From positions 1 to 64,000 of the forward strand of contig NZ_JAGGOW010000019.1 in NCBI RefSeq assembly GCF_018614135.1: a stretch of DNA of 64,000 nt. The letters run 5' to 3'. Below the pieces are notes generated by a model. The model saw only the letters and a program-made list of their open reading frames with translations. It did no database searches and was not told the DNA's origin. Shown here piece by piece: positions 7,989-18,038 of this stretch. Made by a program: the position numbers and the translations under genes. Numbering within the stretch: the stretch's first letter is position 1; each line of letters begins with the position of its first letter. This DNA is from Streptomyces sp. ISL-66. GTDB lineage: Bacteria; Actinomycetota; Actinomycetes; Streptomycetales; Streptomycetaceae.

Positions 7989-10151
7989 ATGTTCAGCACT
8001 GTTCTGGTCGCCAACCGGGGCGAGATCGCGGTACGGGTCATCCGCACGCTGCGCGAGCTCGGCATCCGCTCCGTGGCCGTCTTCAGCGACGCCGACGCGG
8101 ACGCCCGGCACGTACGGGAGGCCGACACGGCCGTCCGCATCGGCCCGGCGGCGGCCGCCGAGAGCTACCTGTCCGTGGAGCGGCTGCTCGACGCGGCACG
8201 CCGGACGGGGGCGGAAGCGGTCCACCCCGGCTACGGCTTCCTCGCCGAGAACGCGGCCTTCGCGCAGGCCTGCGCCGAGGCCGGGCTGGCCTTCATCGGG
8301 CCCCCGGCGAGCGCCATCTCCCTGATGGGCGACAAGATCCGCGCCAAGGAGACGGTCAAGGCGGCGGGCGTGCCCGTGGTCCCCGGCTCCTCGGGCAGCG
8401 GTCTGTCGGACGCCGAACTGGTCCTTGCCGCCGAGGAGATCGGCATGCCGGTGCTGCTGAAGCCCTCGGCGGGCGGCGGCGGCAAGGGCATGCGGCTGGT
8501 GCGGGACGCGGCGGCGCTGGGCGAGGAGATCGCCTCGGCGCGGCGCGAGGCGCGGTCCTCCTTCGGCGACGACACGCTGCTCGTGGAGCGGTGGGTGGAC
8601 CGGCCCCGGCACATCGAGATCCAGGTGCTGGCGGACGCGCACGGGAACGTGGTGCACCTGGGCGAGCGCGAGTGCTCGCTCCAGCGGCGGCACCAGAAGG
8701 TGATCGAGGAGGCGCCGTCGGTCCTGCTGACGCCGCAGCTGCGCGCGTCGATGGGCGCGGCGGCGGTGGAGGCGGCGCGGTCGTGCGGGTACGTGGGCGC
8801 GGGCACGGTGGAGTTCATCGTCCCGGGCGGCGACCCCTCGTCGTACTTCTTCATGGAGATGAACACCCGGCTCCAGGTGGAGCACCCGGTGACGGAGCTG
8901 ATCACCGGGCTGGACCTGGTGGAACAGCAGCTGCGGGTGGCGGCGGGCGCCGAGCTGGGCTTCGGCCAGTCGGACGTCACCCTGACCGGGCACGCGATCG
9001 AGGCCCGGGTCTGCGCGGAGGATCCGGCGCGGGGCTTCCTGCCGTCCGGCGGTACGGTCCTGGCCCTGTCGGAGCCGAACGGCGGCCCCGTCCGTACGGA
9101 TTCCGGGCTGCTGGCGGGCGTGCCGGTGGGGTCCACGTACGACCCGATGCTGTCGAAGGTCATCGTCCATGGACCCGACCGAGCGGCTGCCCTGCGGTTG
9201 CTGCGCGGGGCTCTGGCCGACACGGTGATCCTGGGTGTCCAGACCAACACCGGATTCCTGCGGAGGCTGCTGGCACACCCGGACGTGGTCTCCGGCGACC
9301 TGGACACCGGTCTGGTGGAGCGGGACCTCGCCGAGCTCCTGCCGGCGGGCGTCCCGCCGGAGGTGTATGCGGCGGCGGCAATGCTGTCGCTCCCCCACCC
9401 CGCCCCTTCCCGAAACCGGGCCTCCGCCCCGGAGCCCGCGCCTCACACGCCGGCGGGGCTCAGGGTGGCTGCTGGGCAGGAGGGATGGATCGACCCGTTC
9501 GACGCCGCCAGCGGCTGGCGCCTCGGGGGTACTCCCGCTTGGACCGTGCACCACTTCCGCCTCCCGGGCCAGGATCCAGTGATGATCCGCACCCGCCCGG
9601 CCGGAACCGACTCCGGCTCCACCCTCGGCTCGGGCCCGGGTTCGGGCTTCACGGAGGTCCTCCTGGCCGACGCCGGGGCACATGCGGTCTCGCCGGCGTC
9701 TGAGGCGCGCGGTCCGGGGCAGAGCCCCGGCGCACCGGCCCGTGGCAGGATCCTCAGCCGCACCGCCGACACCGTCACCATCGAACTCGACGGCGTCACC
9801 CACCGGTTCAGCCATGCCTCCTCCCCGGAGGGGACCTGGCTCGGACGCGAAGGCGACTCCTGGCACCTCCAGGACCACGACCCCGTCGCGGCGAACCTCA
9901 GCGGCGCCGGACGCGGCGGCGCGGACACCCTCGCCGCCCCCATGCCCGGCACCGTCACGGTCGTCAAGGTCGCCGTCGGCGAGAAGGTCATCGCCGGGCA
10001 GAGCCTGCTCGTCGTGGAGGCCATGAAGATGGAGCACGTCATCTCCGCTCCCCACGCCGGCACCGTCACCGAACTCGACGTCACCCCCGGCACCACCGTC
10101 GCCATGGACCAGGTCCTGGCCGTCGTCACCCCCGACGAGGAGAGCGAATGA
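7989..10151 (+). CDS. Acyl-CoA carboxylase alpha subunit (biotin carboxylase plus biotin carrier)
   Basis: 720 aa. The ATG at 7989 is chosen because GAGGA (7976-7980) lies 8 nt before it; an in-frame GTG at 7974 has no ribosome site. Domains in order: biotin carboxylase N-domain starting [18 protein letters not shown]-grasp with the glycine-rich loop AGGGGKGM (about 160) and [15 protein letters not shown]-domain; a Pro/Ala/Gly-rich linker of variable type (about 460-580); and the C-terminal biotinyl domain with EAMKMEH, whose Lys680 is the biotinylation site. It works with the beta subunit directly upstream (16-bp gap) and overlaps the next gene by ATGA. Confidence 0.95.
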   Translation: MFSTVLVANRGEIAVRVIRTLRELGIRSVAVFSDADADARHVREADTAVRIGPAAAAESYLSVERLLDAARRTGAEAVHPGYGFLAENAAFAQACAEAGLAFIGPPASAISLMGDKIRAKETVKAAGVPVVPGSSGSGLSDAELVLAAEEIGMPVLLKPSAGGGGKGMRLVRDAAALGEEIASARREARSSFGDDTLLVERWVDRPRHIEIQVLADAHGNVVHLGERECSLQRRHQKVIEEAPSVLLTPQLRASMGAAAVEAARSCGYVGAGTVEFIVPGGDPSSYFFMEMNTRLQVEHPVTELITGLDLVEQQLRVAAGAELGFGQSDVTLTGHAIEARVCAEDPARGFLPSGGTVLALSEPNGGPVRTDSGLLAGVPVGSTYDPMLSKVIVHGPDRAAALRLLRGALADTVILGVQTNTGFLRRLLAHPDVVSGDLDTGLVERDLAELLPAGVPPEVYAAAAMLSLPHPAPSRNRASAPEPAPHTPAGLRVAAGQEGWIDPFDAASGWRLGGTPAWTVHHFRLPGQDPVMIRTRPAGTDSGSTLGSGPGSGFTEVLLADAGAHAVSPASEARGPGQSPGAPARGRILSRTADTVTIELDGVTHRFSHASSPEGTWLGREGDSWHLQDHDPVAANLSGAGRGGADTLAAPMPGTVTVVKVAVGEKVIAGQSLLVVEAMKMEHVISAPHAGTVTELDVTPGTTVAMDQVLAVVTPDEESE

Positions 10152-11080
10152 ACGGGCTCCCGATGAGTTTCGCGGCCGAGGGCCTGCCGGCCCGGGTCCG
10201 CATCCACGAGGTCGGCGCCCGCGACGGGCTGCAGAACGAGAAGACGGCCGTCCCGACCCGCGTGAAGGCCGAGTTCGTGCACCGGCTGGCCGCCGCCGGA
10301 CTCACCACCATCGAGGCGACCAGCTTCGTGCACCCCAAGTGGGTGCCCCAGCTGGCCGACGCCGAGGAGCTGTTCCCCCTCCTCGCCGACGTGGAGGCCG
10401 CCCTGCCCGTCCTCGTACCCAACGAGCGCGGCCTCGACCGCGCGCTCGCGCTCGGTGCCACCCGCATCGCCGTGTTCGGTTCGGCCACCGAGACCTTCGC
10501 GTCCCGCAACCTCAACCGCACCGTCGCCGAGTCCCTCGCGATGTTCGAGCCCGTCGTGGCCCGCGCGAAGGAGCAGGAGGCGCACGTGCGCGGCTACCTC
10601 TCCATGTGCTTCGGCGACCCCTGGGAGGGCCCGGTCCCGGTCCACCAGGTGGTCGGCGTGGCCAAGGCCCTGCTCGACCTCGGCTGTGACGAGCTGAGCC
10701 TCGGCGACACCATCGGCGTCGCCACCCCGGGGCACGTCCAGGCCCTCCTCAGCGAGCTGGGCGAGGCGGGCGTGGGCACCGACCGCATCGGCGTGCACTT
10801 CCACGACACCTACGGCCAGGCCCTGTCCAACACCCTCGCCGCGCTCCAGCACGGCGTGACCACCGTCGACGCCTCGGCGGGCGGCCTCGGCGGATGCCCG
10901 TACGCGAAGAGCGCCACCGGCAATCTCGCCACCGAGGACCTCGTCTGGATGCTCGACGGCCTCGGCATCGAGACCGGGGTCGATCTGGCCGCCCTCACCG
11001 CCACGAGCGTGTGGATGGCCGAGCAGTTGGGGCGACCCAGCCCCTCCCGTACCGTCCGAGCCCTCTCCCACAAGGAGTAA
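10148..11080 (+). CDS. mvaB: Hydroxymethylglutaryl-CoA lyase
   Basis: 310 aa TIM-barrel lyase that splits HMG-CoA into acetyl-CoA and acetoacetate, the last step of leucine breakdown. The N-terminal signature [11 protein letters not shown], the metal-ligand segment [12 protein letters not shown] and the active-site cysteine loop [15 protein letters not shown] are all present. Its ATG overlaps the stop of the biotin carboxylase gene (ATGA), so translation is coupled. The alternative symbol hmgL or liuE is used in other species. Confidence 0.95.
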   Translation: MNGLPMSFAAEGLPARVRIHEVGARDGLQNEKTAVPTRVKAEFVHRLAAAGLTTIEATSFVHPKWVPQLADAEELFPLLADVEAALPVLVPNERGLDRALALGATRIAVFGSATETFASRNLNRTVAESLAMFEPVVARAKEQEAHVRGYLSMCFGDPWEGPVPVHQVVGVAKALLDLGCDELSLGDTIGVATPGHVQALLSELGEAGVGTDRIGVHFHDTYGQALSNTLAALQHGVTTVDASAGGLGGCPYAKSATGNLATEDLVWMLDGLGIETGVDLAALTATSVWMAEQLGRPSPSRTVRALSHKE

Positions 11081-11088
11081 CGAAGACC

Positions 11089-12249
11089 ATGGCCCTCGAC
11101 CACCGGCTCACCCCCGAGCACGAGGAACTCCGCCGCACCGTCGAGGCGTTCGCGCACGATGTGGTGGCGCCGAAGATCGGCGATCTGTACGAGCGGCACG
11201 AGTTCCCGTACGAGATCGTCCGCGAGATGGGCCGCATGGGCCTGTTCGGCCTGCCCTTCCCGGAGGAGTACGGCGGCATGGGCGGCGACTACCTCGCCCT
11301 CGGCATCGCCCTGGAGGAGCTGGCCCGCGTCGACTCCTCGGTCGCCATCACCCTGGAGGCGGGCGTCTCGCTGGGCGCGATGCCCCTCTACCTCTTCGGC
11401 ACCGAGGAGCAGAAGCGGGAGTGGCTGCCGAAGATGTGCTCCGGCGAGGTCCTGGGCGCCTTCGGCCTGACCGAGCCGGGAGCGGGCAGCGACGCGGGCG
11501 GCACCCGCACCACCGCGGTCCGCGAGGGCGACGAGTGGGTGATCAACGGCTCGAAGTGCTTCATCACCAACTCCGGTACGGACATCACCGGTCTGGTCAC
11601 CGTCACCGCCGTGACGGGCCGCAAGGCGGACGGCCGACCGGAGATCTCCTCGATCATCGTCCCCTCCGGCACCCCGGGCTTCACCGTGGCCGCCCCGTAC
11701 TCCAAGGTGGGCTGGAACTCCTCGGACACCCGCGAACTGTCCTTCGACGGCGTGCGGGTCCCCCTCGCCAACCTCGTCGGCCAGGAGGGCCGCGGCTACG
11801 CCCAGTTCCTGCGGATCCTCGACGAGGGCCGCATCGCCATCTCGGCGCTCGCGACCGGCCTCGCGCAGGGCTGCGTGGACGAGTCCGTGAAGTACGCGAA
11901 GGAGCGGCACGCCTTCGGCAAGGCGATCGGCGAGAACCAGTCCATCCAGTTCAAGCTGGCGGACATGGAGATGCGCGCCCACATGGCCCGGATCGGCTGG
12001 CGCGACGCGGCCTCCCGGCTGGTGGCCGGGGAGCCGTTCAAGAAGGAGGCGGCCATCGCGAAGCTGTACTCCTCGACGGTGGCCGTGGACAACGCGCGCG
12101 ACGCCACGCAGATCCACGGCGGATACGGATTCATGAACGAGTACCCGGTGGCCCGCATGTGGCGGGACTCGAAGATCCTCGAGATCGGCGAGGGCACGAG
12201 CGAGGTCCAGCGCATGCTCATCGCCCGCGAGCTGGGACTTCCGGGCTAG
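11089..12249 (+). CDS. acdH: Acyl-CoA dehydrogenase of the catabolic operon (AcdH-like)
   Basis: 386 aa, started at the ATG 11089, which has AAGGAG (11072-11077) in good position. A longer open frame from 10894 overlaps the lyase gene and is not coding. The FAD signature is FGLTEPGAGSDAGG and the C-terminal signature is IGEGTSEVQRM. Here the Glu in GEGT (Glu368) matches the catalytic base position of short- and medium-chain enzymes, unlike the dehydrogenase at 1619-2776. From memory, S. coelicolor AcdH in this place is a broad-range branched-chain enzyme (isobutyryl-, isovaleryl-, butyryl-CoA). Last gene of the operon; a strong hairpin follows. Confidence 0.92.
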   Translation: MALDHRLTPEHEELRRTVEAFAHDVVAPKIGDLYERHEFPYEIVREMGRMGLFGLPFPEEYGGMGGDYLALGIALEELARVDSSVAITLEAGVSLGAMPLYLFGTEEQKREWLPKMCSGEVLGAFGLTEPGAGSDAGGTRTTAVREGDEWVINGSKCFITNSGTDITGLVTVTAVTGRKADGRPEISSIIVPSGTPGFTVAAPYSKVGWNSSDTRELSFDGVRVPLANLVGQEGRGYAQFLRILDEGRIAISALATGLAQGCVDESVKYAKERHAFGKAIGENQSIQFKLADMEMRAHMARIGWRDAASRLVAGEPFKKEAAIAKLYSSTVAVDNARDATQIHGGYGFMNEYPVARMWRDSKILEIGEGTSEVQRMLIARELGLPG

Positions 12250-12271
12250 CCACGCCGCGTACCAACCAATG

Positions 12272-12300
12272 AAGGGGGCCCTGGAACTTAGGGCCCCCTT
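12272..12300 (+). terminator. Terminator of the leucine-catabolic operon
   Basis: Perfect 11-bp stem (12272-12282 with 12290-12300) and a 7-nt loop, 22 bp after the acdH stop. It isolates the operon from desE. Confidence 0.75.
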
Positions 12301-12313
12301 ACCGCTTTCAGGC

Positions 12314-12330
12314 AAGGTTAGGCTAACCTT
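12314..12330. promoter_or_regulatory. Iron box (DmdR/IdeR operator) of desE
   Basis: AAGGTTAGGCTAACCTT, a 17-bp palindrome around one central G that matches the core of the DtxR-family iron box TTAGGTTAGGCTAACCTAA. It lies 51 bp before desE. By established knowledge DmdR1 bound to Fe(II) represses through such sites. Confidence 0.88.
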
Positions 12331-12381
12331 CCTAACGAACGGCCCGACGGCCGCCCGGCACGCACGAAAGCGGACATCGAC

Positions 12382-13425
12382 ATGCCCAAGTCCCGATCCT
12401 CCCTCCTCACCCGCCGCGGTCTCATCGCGGCGGGCGGCGCTCTCGGCCTCGTCGCCGCGCTCACCGCCTGCGGCGGCAACGACACCGCGGAGGACGGCTC
12501 GGGCAGCAAGGACAAGGGTGGCGCGGCCGCGGGCCCCTGGACCTTCCAGGACGACCTCGCCAAGCAGCCCCTGACCGCCAGGTCGACGCCGAAGAACATC
12601 GTCGCCTTCACCGGCACCGCCGCCGCGCTGTACGACTACGGCGTCAACGTCAAGGGCGTCTTCGGCCCGGCGAAGACCGCCGACGGCAAGGCCGACGTCC
12701 AGGCCGGCTCGATGGACATCTCCAAGGTCGAGATCCTCGGCAACGTCTACGACGAGTTCAACGTCGAGAAGTACGCGGCCCTCCAGCCCGACCTGCTGGT
12801 CACCAACACCTGGGACGGCACGTACTGGTACGTGCCGGAGGCCTCCAAGGACAAGATCCTGGGGCTCGCCCCGGCCGCGGCGATCGGCGTGGGCGGCGAC
12901 GTCTCGATGGACAAGGCCCTGGCCCGCACCGCGGACCTCGCCAAGTCCCTGGGCGCCGACATGAACGCCAAGAAGGCCGTCGACGGCAAGGCCCGCTTCG
13001 AGGCGGCCTCCGCGAAGCTCCGCGAGGCCACCAAGGCCAACCCGGGCATCAAGGTGCTCGTCGGCTCCGGCTCCGCCGACCTGTTCTACGTCTCCACCGC
13101 CGCGACCTCCGCCGACCTGAAGTACTTCCAGTCGCTCGGCGTCGAGTTCGTCACTCCGGAGAAGACCGACGAGGGCGGCTTCTTCGAGAGCCTCAGCTGG
13201 GAGAACGCGGGCAAGTACAAGGCCGACGTCGTCCTCCTCGACAGCCGCACCGGCACGCTGCAGCCGACCGAGCTGAAGGCCAAGCCGACCTGGGCCGAGC
13301 TGCCCGCCGTCAAGGCCAACCAGGTCACCCCCCGCGTGACCGAGCCGATCTACTCGTACGAGAAGTGCGCGCAGATCCTGGAAGACCTCGCGAAGTCCAT
13401 CCAGAACGCCAAGAAGGTCAGCTGA
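12382..13425 (+). CDS. desE: Ferrioxamine-binding lipoprotein DesE
   Basis: 347 aa periplasmic-binding-type lipoprotein for ferric hydroxamates. The signal has a twin-arginine-like TRRGLI followed by a hydrophobic stretch and the lipobox LTAC, giving Cys30 as the lipidated residue. The mature part is a two-lobed FecCD-type binding protein. It captures ferrioxamine E/B at the outer membrane face for an ABC importer encoded elsewhere. The position behind an iron box and next to desF and desA-D fixes the identity (SCO2780 counterpart, from memory). Confidence 0.93.
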   Translation: MPKSRSSLLTRRGLIAAGGALGLVAALTACGGNDTAEDGSGSKDKGGAAAGPWTFQDDLAKQPLTARSTPKNIVAFTGTAAALYDYGVNVKGVFGPAKTADGKADVQAGSMDISKVEILGNVYDEFNVEKYAALQPDLLVTNTWDGTYWYVPEASKDKILGLAPAAAIGVGGDVSMDKALARTADLAKSLGADMNAKKAVDGKARFEAASAKLREATKANPGIKVLVGSGSADLFYVSTAATSADLKYFQSLGVEFVTPEKTDEGGFFESLSWENAGKYKADVVLLDSRTGTLQPTELKAKPTWAELPAVKANQVTPRVTEPIYSYEKCAQILEDLAKSIQNAKKVS

Positions 13426-13438
13426 CCTCAGACCGTCC

Positions 13439-13469
13439 GGCCCCGGTGCCTCTCCCAGGCGCCGGGGCC
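13439..13469 (+). terminator. Hairpin after desE
   Basis: 12-bp stem (13439-13450 with 13458-13469, one G-T pair) and a 7-nt loop, followed by TTCCTCTT. It may reduce but not abolish read-through into desF, which has no iron box of its own. Confidence 0.6.
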
Positions 13470-13516
13470 TTCCTCTTGCACCGCCGCCGCACCGCAGACT
13501 CCCAGGGGGAATCCGC

Positions 13517-14452
13517 ATGACCGCCACCGCACCCGAAGCGAACGACACCGACACGGGCGGCGCGGCTCCGGCCGCCGCCGCCCGGCACTTCCGGTTCTTC
13601 GAGCTCGAAGTGCTCCGCACGCGCCGACTCGGAGCATCGTTCCTGCGCATCACCTTCGGCGGCGCGTCCCTCACGGAGTTCCGCTCGGGCGGTTACGACC
13701 AGAGCCTGTCCCTCTTCCTTCCGCCCGCCGGCCGCGAGCACACGGTGCTGCCGTCCACGGGTGAGGACACCTGGTTCGCGCACTGGCGCGGGATGCCGGA
13801 CGAGGAACGTCCGGTGATGCGCTCGTACACCGTCCGCGAGCAGCGGCGGACCTCCGAGGGCGCGGACGAGGTCGACATCGACTTCGTCCTGCACGGGGAC
13901 TCCTCCCCGGCCTCCTCCTGGGCGGGCCGCGCGGTCAGCGGCCGTCGCATCCTGGCCATCGGCCCGGCCGTCGCGGAGAACAAGTCCGTACGTTTCCAGC
14001 CGCCGGCCGCCACCGACGCGATCCTCATGTACGCGGACGAGACCGCCCTGCCCGCCGCCGCCGCGATCCTGGACGGGCTCGCCGACGGCAGCCGGGTCAG
14101 GGCCTGGTTCGAGGTCCCGCACGAGGACGACCGGCTGGTCCTGCCGACGCGCGCCGACGCCGACATCACCTGGGTGGTCCGCGAGAGCGGAACGGGCCGG
14201 GAGCGCACCGATCGACTGCTGGACGTGCTGCGGGCGGCCGAACTCCCCGCCGCCGAAGCCCCGTACGCCTGGATCGCCGGCGAGTCGGCGACGATCCGCG
14301 CCGTGCGCAGGCACTTCGTGCGGGAGCGCGGAGTGGACCGGCGCGCGGTGCGCTTCACCGGCTACTGGCGGCTCGGCGCGAGCGAGGAGGAGCTCCTCGC
14401 GGAGGCGTACGCGGGTCAGGCGCCCAGCGAGGACCCGTCGGCGGCGCTCTAG
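13517..14452 (+). CDS. desF: Siderophore-interacting protein (ferric-siderophore reductase), DesF
   Basis: 311 aa flavin-dependent reductase of the SIP/ViuB family. The FAD-binding beta-barrel comes first, with the flavin motif MRSYTVRE, followed by the NAD(P)H-binding SIP domain (YADETALPAAAAIL and YAWIAGESATIRAVRRHF). It releases iron from imported ferrioxamine by reducing Fe(III). There is no signal peptide, so it is cytoplasmic. It starts 91 bp after desE and is followed by a strong terminator before desA. Confidence 0.9.
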   Translation: MTATAPEANDTDTGGAAPAAAARHFRFFELEVLRTRRLGASFLRITFGGASLTEFRSGGYDQSLSLFLPPAGREHTVLPSTGEDTWFAHWRGMPDEERPVMRSYTVREQRRTSEGADEVDIDFVLHGDSSPASSWAGRAVSGRRILAIGPAVAENKSVRFQPPAATDAILMYADETALPAAAAILDGLADGSRVRAWFEVPHEDDRLVLPTRADADITWVVRESGTGRERTDRLLDVLRAAELPAAEAPYAWIAGESATIRAVRRHFVRERGVDRRAVRFTGYWRLGASEEELLAEAYAGQAPSEDPSAAL

Positions 14453-14500
14453 CACCGCACGGGAGAGGTTCACCGGGTCGCGCGCCGACGCGACCTGCGC
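14449..14500. repeat. Copy 2 of the imperfect ~55-bp intergenic repeat
   Basis: It starts with CTAGC across the desF stop and includes the exact 15-mer GAGGTTCACCGGGTC (14465-14479) shared with 1440-1454. The flanking GC-rich sequence is partly alike. Confidence 0.4.
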
Positions 14501-14531
14501 TCCAACTCCCGCTTGACTGAAGACACTTGAA

Positions 14532-14570
14532 AGGGCCCCGGCTTATGGCCGGGGCCCTCTCTTTTTTGGC
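14532..14570 (+). terminator. Rho-independent terminator after desF
   Basis: Perfect 11-bp stem (14532-14542 with 14548-14558), a 5-nt loop and then CTCTTTTTT. It is one of the few classical T-tract terminators in the window and separates desEF from desABCD. Confidence 0.85.
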
Positions 14571-14575
14571 TGATG

Positions 14576-14598
14576 ACTTAGGTTAGGCTAACCTAAGT
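14576..14598. promoter_or_regulatory. Iron box (DmdR/IdeR operator) of desABCD
   Basis: A perfect 23-bp palindrome with a central G whose core TTAGGTTAGGCTAACCTAA (14578-14596) equals the DtxR-family consensus. It lies 41 bp before the desA start and should overlap the promoter. Confidence 0.93.
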
Positions 14599-14639
14599 TT
14601 CAACTCCACACCCTGCTCCCCCTGCCCGGAGGAAAGTTG

Positions 14640-16148
14640 ATGCGTCAGCATCTGCTCAACGAGACGACCGCGGACCTCTACCGGCGTTCCGTCACCGAGG
14701 GCGTCGCGCGTGTCGCGGCCAGACTCGCCACGACGCAGCGGCCCCACACCGGCATATCCGTCGACGCACTCGCCCCGGTCATCGCCGGCATCGACCTGGA
14801 CTCCCCGCTCGAAGACGCGGCCGCCGCCCTCGACGAGCTGGAGGACGTCTACCTCCGCGACGCCGTCTACTTCCACCACCCGCGTTATCTCGGCCACCTC
14901 AACTGCCCGGTGGTCATCCCGGCCGTACTCGGGGAAGCCGTCCTGTCGGCCGTCAATTCCTCGCTCGACACCTGGGACCAGTCCATCGGCGGCACGCTCA
15001 TCGAGCGCCGCCTCATCGACTGGACCGCGCGGCGCATCGGCCTCGGCCCCGGCGCGGACGGCATCTTCACCTCCGGCGGCAGCCAGTCGAACTTCCACGC
15101 GCTGCTCCTGGCCCGCGACGAGGCCTGCCGTCTGGTCATGCGGCACGCGGCGAACGCGGCACGGGAGCCGCAGGAGCTTCCCAAGTCCGAAGTCCTCCCG
15201 AAGCTGCGCATCTTCACCTCCGAAGCCAGCCACTTCAGCGTGCAGAAGTCGGCGGCCATGCTGGGCCTGGGCTACGAGGCCGTCATCTCCGTCCCGGTCG
15301 ACCGCAACCGCCGGATGGACACCTCCGTCCTCGCGCTGGAGCTGGAGAACTGCGCCGCCGAGGGCCTCTTCCCCATGGCCGTCGTGGCCACCGCCGGCAC
15401 CACCGACTTCGGGTCCATCGACCCGCTCCCGGAGATCGCCCGGCTCGCCGCCGAGCACTCCGCCTGGATGCACGTGGACGCCGCGTACGGCTGCGGCCTG
15501 CTGGTCTCCCCCACCCGCCGGCACCTGCTCGACGGCATCGAGCTGGCCGACTCCGTGACGGTCGACTACCACAAGTCCTTCTTCCAGCCGGTCAGTTCCA
15601 GCGCGCTGCTGGTCCGCGACCGCGACACGATGAAGCACGCCACATACCACGCCGACTACCTCAACCCCCGCCGGATGGCGGAGGAGCGGATCCCCAATCA
15701 AGTCGACAAGTCGATCCAGACCACGCGCCGCTTCGACGCGCTCAAGCTCTGGATGACCCTGCGCGTCATGGGCGCCGACGGCGTCGGCTCGCTCTTCGAC
15801 GAAGTCATCGACCTGGCCGCGGCCGGCTGGGACGTCATCGACGCCGACCCGCGCTTCGAGGTCGTCGTCAAGCCGCAGATCTCCACCCTCGTCTTCCGCT
15901 ACGTGCCACGCCCCGATGGCCTCGACGTGCCCGCCGCCCTCGTCGACGAAGCCAACCTGCACGCCCGCAAGGCCCTGTTCGCCTCCGGTGAGGCCGTCGT
16001 GGCCGGCACCAAGGTGGACGGGAAGCAGTACCTGAAGTTCACCCTTCTCAATCCGCAGACCACGACGGCCGACATCACGGCCGTCCTCGACCTCCTCGCC
16101 GTACACGCCGAGCAGTTCCTGGGAGAGTCCCTTGTCGTCCACCGTTAA
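14640..16148 (+). CDS. desA: Lysine decarboxylase DesA (desferrioxamine biosynthesis)
   Basis: 502 aa PLP-dependent group II decarboxylase that makes cadaverine from lysine, the first step of desferrioxamine synthesis. The PLP lysine lies in [10 protein letters not shown] (Lys312); HVDAAYGCG carries the aspartate that pairs with the pyridine nitrogen; [12 protein letters not shown] binds phosphate. GGAGGA (14628-14633) with a 6-nt spacer selects the ATG at 14640 over the TTG just before it. First gene of desABCD under a consensus iron box; it overlaps desB by 17 bp. Confidence 0.96.
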   Translation: MRQHLLNETTADLYRRSVTEGVARVAARLATTQRPHTGISVDALAPVIAGIDLDSPLEDAAAALDELEDVYLRDAVYFHHPRYLGHLNCPVVIPAVLGEAVLSAVNSSLDTWDQSIGGTLIERRLIDWTARRIGLGPGADGIFTSGGSQSNFHALLLARDEACRLVMRHAANAAREPQELPKSEVLPKLRIFTSEASHFSVQKSAAMLGLGYEAVISVPVDRNRRMDTSVLALELENCAAEGLFPMAVVATAGTTDFGSIDPLPEIARLAAEHSAWMHVDAAYGCGLLVSPTRRHLLDGIELADSVTVDYHKSFFQPVSSSALLVRDRDTMKHATYHADYLNPRRMAEERIPNQVDKSIQTTRRFDALKLWMTLRVMGADGVGSLFDEVIDLAAAGWDVIDADPRFEVVVKPQISTLVFRYVPRPDGLDVPAALVDEANLHARKALFASGEAVVAGTKVDGKQYLKFTLLNPQTTTADITAVLDLLAVHAEQFLGESLVVHR

Positions 16149-17433
16149 GCCCCGTGACTTCATCGGCATCGGTCTCGGTCCCTTCAACCTGGGACTCGCC
16201 TGCCTGACCGCGCCGATCGACGAGCTCGACGGCCTCTTCATCGAGTCGAAGCCGCACTTCGAGTGGCACGCCGGCATGTTCCTGGACGGCGCGCACCTCC
16301 AGACGCCCTTCATGTCGGACCTGGTGACCCTCGCCGACCCGACCTCGCCCTTCTCCTTCCTGAACTACCTGAAGGACAGGGACCGGCTGTACTCCTTCTA
16401 CATCCGCGAGAGCTTCTACCCGCTGCGGACCGAGTACAACGACTACTGCCGCTGGGCCGCCGACCGCCTCGACAACGTCCTGTACTCCACCTCCGTCACC
16501 GAGGTCACCCACGACGAGGCCGCCGGGCTCTACGAGGTCCGCACCGACCAGGGCGAAACCCACCTGGCCCGCCGCCTGGTCCTGGGCACCGGCACCCCGC
16601 CGTACGTCCCCCCGGCTTGCGCCCGGGCCGGCGGCGACTTCGTCCACAACTCGGCCTACGCGCAGAACAAGGCGGAGCTGCGGCGCAAGAAGTCGATCAC
16701 CCTGGTGGGCTCCGGCCAGAGCGCGGCCGAGATCTACTACGACCTGCTGTCCGAGATCGACGTGCACGGCTACCAGCTCAACTGGATCACCCGCTCCCCG
16801 CGCTTCTTCCCGCTGGAGTACACCAAGCTGACGCTGGAGATGACCTCCCCCGAGTACGTGGACTACTTCCACGCGCTCCCCGAGGACACCCGCTACCGCC
16901 TGGAGACCCAGCAGAAGAACCTCTTCAAGGGCATCGACGGCGAGCTCGTCAACGCGATCTTCGACCTGCTCTACCAGAAGAAGGTCTCCTCGCCGGGCCC
17001 GGTCACCACCACCCTGCTGACCAACACCTCGCTCAACTCCGCCGCGTACGACACCACCACGGGGACGTACACGCTCGGGCTGCGCCAGGAGGAGCAGGAG
17101 CGGGACTTCTCCCTCAGCAGCGAGGGTTTGGTCCTCGCGACGGGCTACCGGTACGAGCTGCCCGACTTCCTGGCCCCCGTCCGCGACCGTCTGAACTTCG
17201 ACGGCCGCGGCCGCCCCGACGCGGCGCGCAACTACAGCATCGACACCACCGGCCGCGGCGTGTTCCTCCAGAACGGCACGGTCCACAACCACTCGATCAC
17301 CTCGCCCGACCTGGGCATGGCCGCGTACCGCAACGCGTACATCATCGCCGAGCTGCTCGGCCGCGAGTACTACAAGGTCGAGAAGTCCATCGCGTTCCAG
17401 CAGTTCGCAGCCCCGGAAGGCGCTTTCGCATGA
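16132..17433 (+). CDS. desB: Cadaverine N-monooxygenase DesB
   Basis: 433 aa flavin N-hydroxylase (IucD/lysine N6-hydroxylase family) that converts cadaverine to N-hydroxycadaverine with NADPH and O2. The FAD motif [12 protein letters not shown] starts at residue 12 and the NADPH motif [13 protein letters not shown] is near 197. The start is TTG at 16132, inside desA, with GGGAGAG (16121-16127) upstream. No later ATG would keep the FAD motif, so the TTG is well supported. The stop overlaps the desC ATG (ATGA). Confidence 0.95.
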   Translation: MSSTVKPRDFIGIGLGPFNLGLACLTAPIDELDGLFIESKPHFEWHAGMFLDGAHLQTPFMSDLVTLADPTSPFSFLNYLKDRDRLYSFYIRESFYPLRTEYNDYCRWAADRLDNVLYSTSVTEVTHDEAAGLYEVRTDQGETHLARRLVLGTGTPPYVPPACARAGGDFVHNSAYAQNKAELRRKKSITLVGSGQSAAEIYYDLLSEIDVHGYQLNWITRSPRFFPLEYTKLTLEMTSPEYVDYFHALPEDTRYRLETQQKNLFKGIDGELVNAIFDLLYQKKVSSPGPVTTTLLTNTSLNSAAYDTTTGTYTLGLRQEEQERDFSLSSEGLVLATGYRYELPDFLAPVRDRLNFDGRGRPDAARNYSIDTTGRGVFLQNGTVHNHSITSPDLGMAAYRNAYIIAELLGREYYKVEKSIAFQQFAAPEGAFA

Positions 17434-18038
17434 GCACCACCACCGACGTCCTGTTCACCCGCACCGATCCGGCCCTGGGCGCCTTCTCGGTCCGCCCGCT
17501 GGACCCCTTCACCGACGCGGAGCTGTTGCACGGCTGGGTCACGCACCCCAAGGCCGCGTTCTGGATGATGCGGGAGGCCTCGCTGCCGGACGTGGAGCGC
17601 GAGTACATGCGCATCGCCGCCCACGAGCACCACGACGCCTTCATCGGCCTCCACGAGGGCCGCCCCGCCTTCCTGATGGAGCGCTACGACCCCAGCGAGC
17701 TGGAGCTGGTCGGCCTGTACGACCCCCTGCCCGGTGACGTCGGCATGCACTTCCTCGTCGCCCCCGGCGACACCCCGCTGCACGGCTTCACCCGCGCGGT
17801 CATCACCACCGTCATGGCGGCCCTCTTCGCCGACCCGGCGACGCGCCGCGTCGTGGTGGAGCCCGACGTGCGCAACGAGGCCGTGCACGCGCTGAACGAG
17901 GCGGTCGGCTTCGTGCCCGACGGCCCGGTCACCAAGCCGGAGAAGGAAGCCCTGCTGAGCTTCTGCACCCGCGAGCAGTTCGCAGCCGCCACCGGCCTGA
18001 CGAGCCTGGCCGGCCTCACCACGGGAGCGTCGATATGA
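17430..18038 (+). CDS. desC: N-hydroxycadaverine acyltransferase DesC
   Basis: 202 aa GNAT-like acyltransferase of the IucB/RhbD/AlcB group. It acylates N-hydroxycadaverine with succinyl-CoA (or acetyl-CoA for the terminal unit) to give the hydroxamate. Motifs visible are [12 protein letters not shown] near the N-terminus and [20 protein letters not shown] in the C-half, the CoA-binding segment of this group. The ATG overlaps the desB stop. A longer open frame running through desB in another phase is not coding. Confidence 0.93.
   Translation: MSTTTDVLFTRTDPALGAFSVRPLDPFTDAELLHGWVTHPKAAFWMMREASLPDVEREYMRIAAHEHHDAFIGLHEGRPAFLMERYDPSELELVGLYDPLPGDVGMHFLVAPGDTPLHGFTRAVITTVMAALFADPATRRVVVEPDVRNEAVHALNEAVGFVPDGPVTKPEKEALLSFCTREQFAAATGLTSLAGLTTGASI

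Noticed and set aside
12314..12330. Zinc-type (Zur) operator as an alternative reading of the desE palindrome
   Set aside because: The sequence fits the DtxR/IdeR iron box core and both neighbours are ferrioxamine genes, so an iron operator is far more likely.
10810..13674. 954-codon open frame on the minus strand
   Set aside because: It is antisense to HMG-CoA lyase, AcdH and desE, which all have strong family motifs; its product is a Leu/Gly/Val/Arg-rich shadow.
16263..18038. 591-codon frame that looks like a long fusion ending in DesC
   Set aside because: The N-terminal two thirds are an out-of-phase reading of desB; the conserved acyltransferase starts at ATG 17430.
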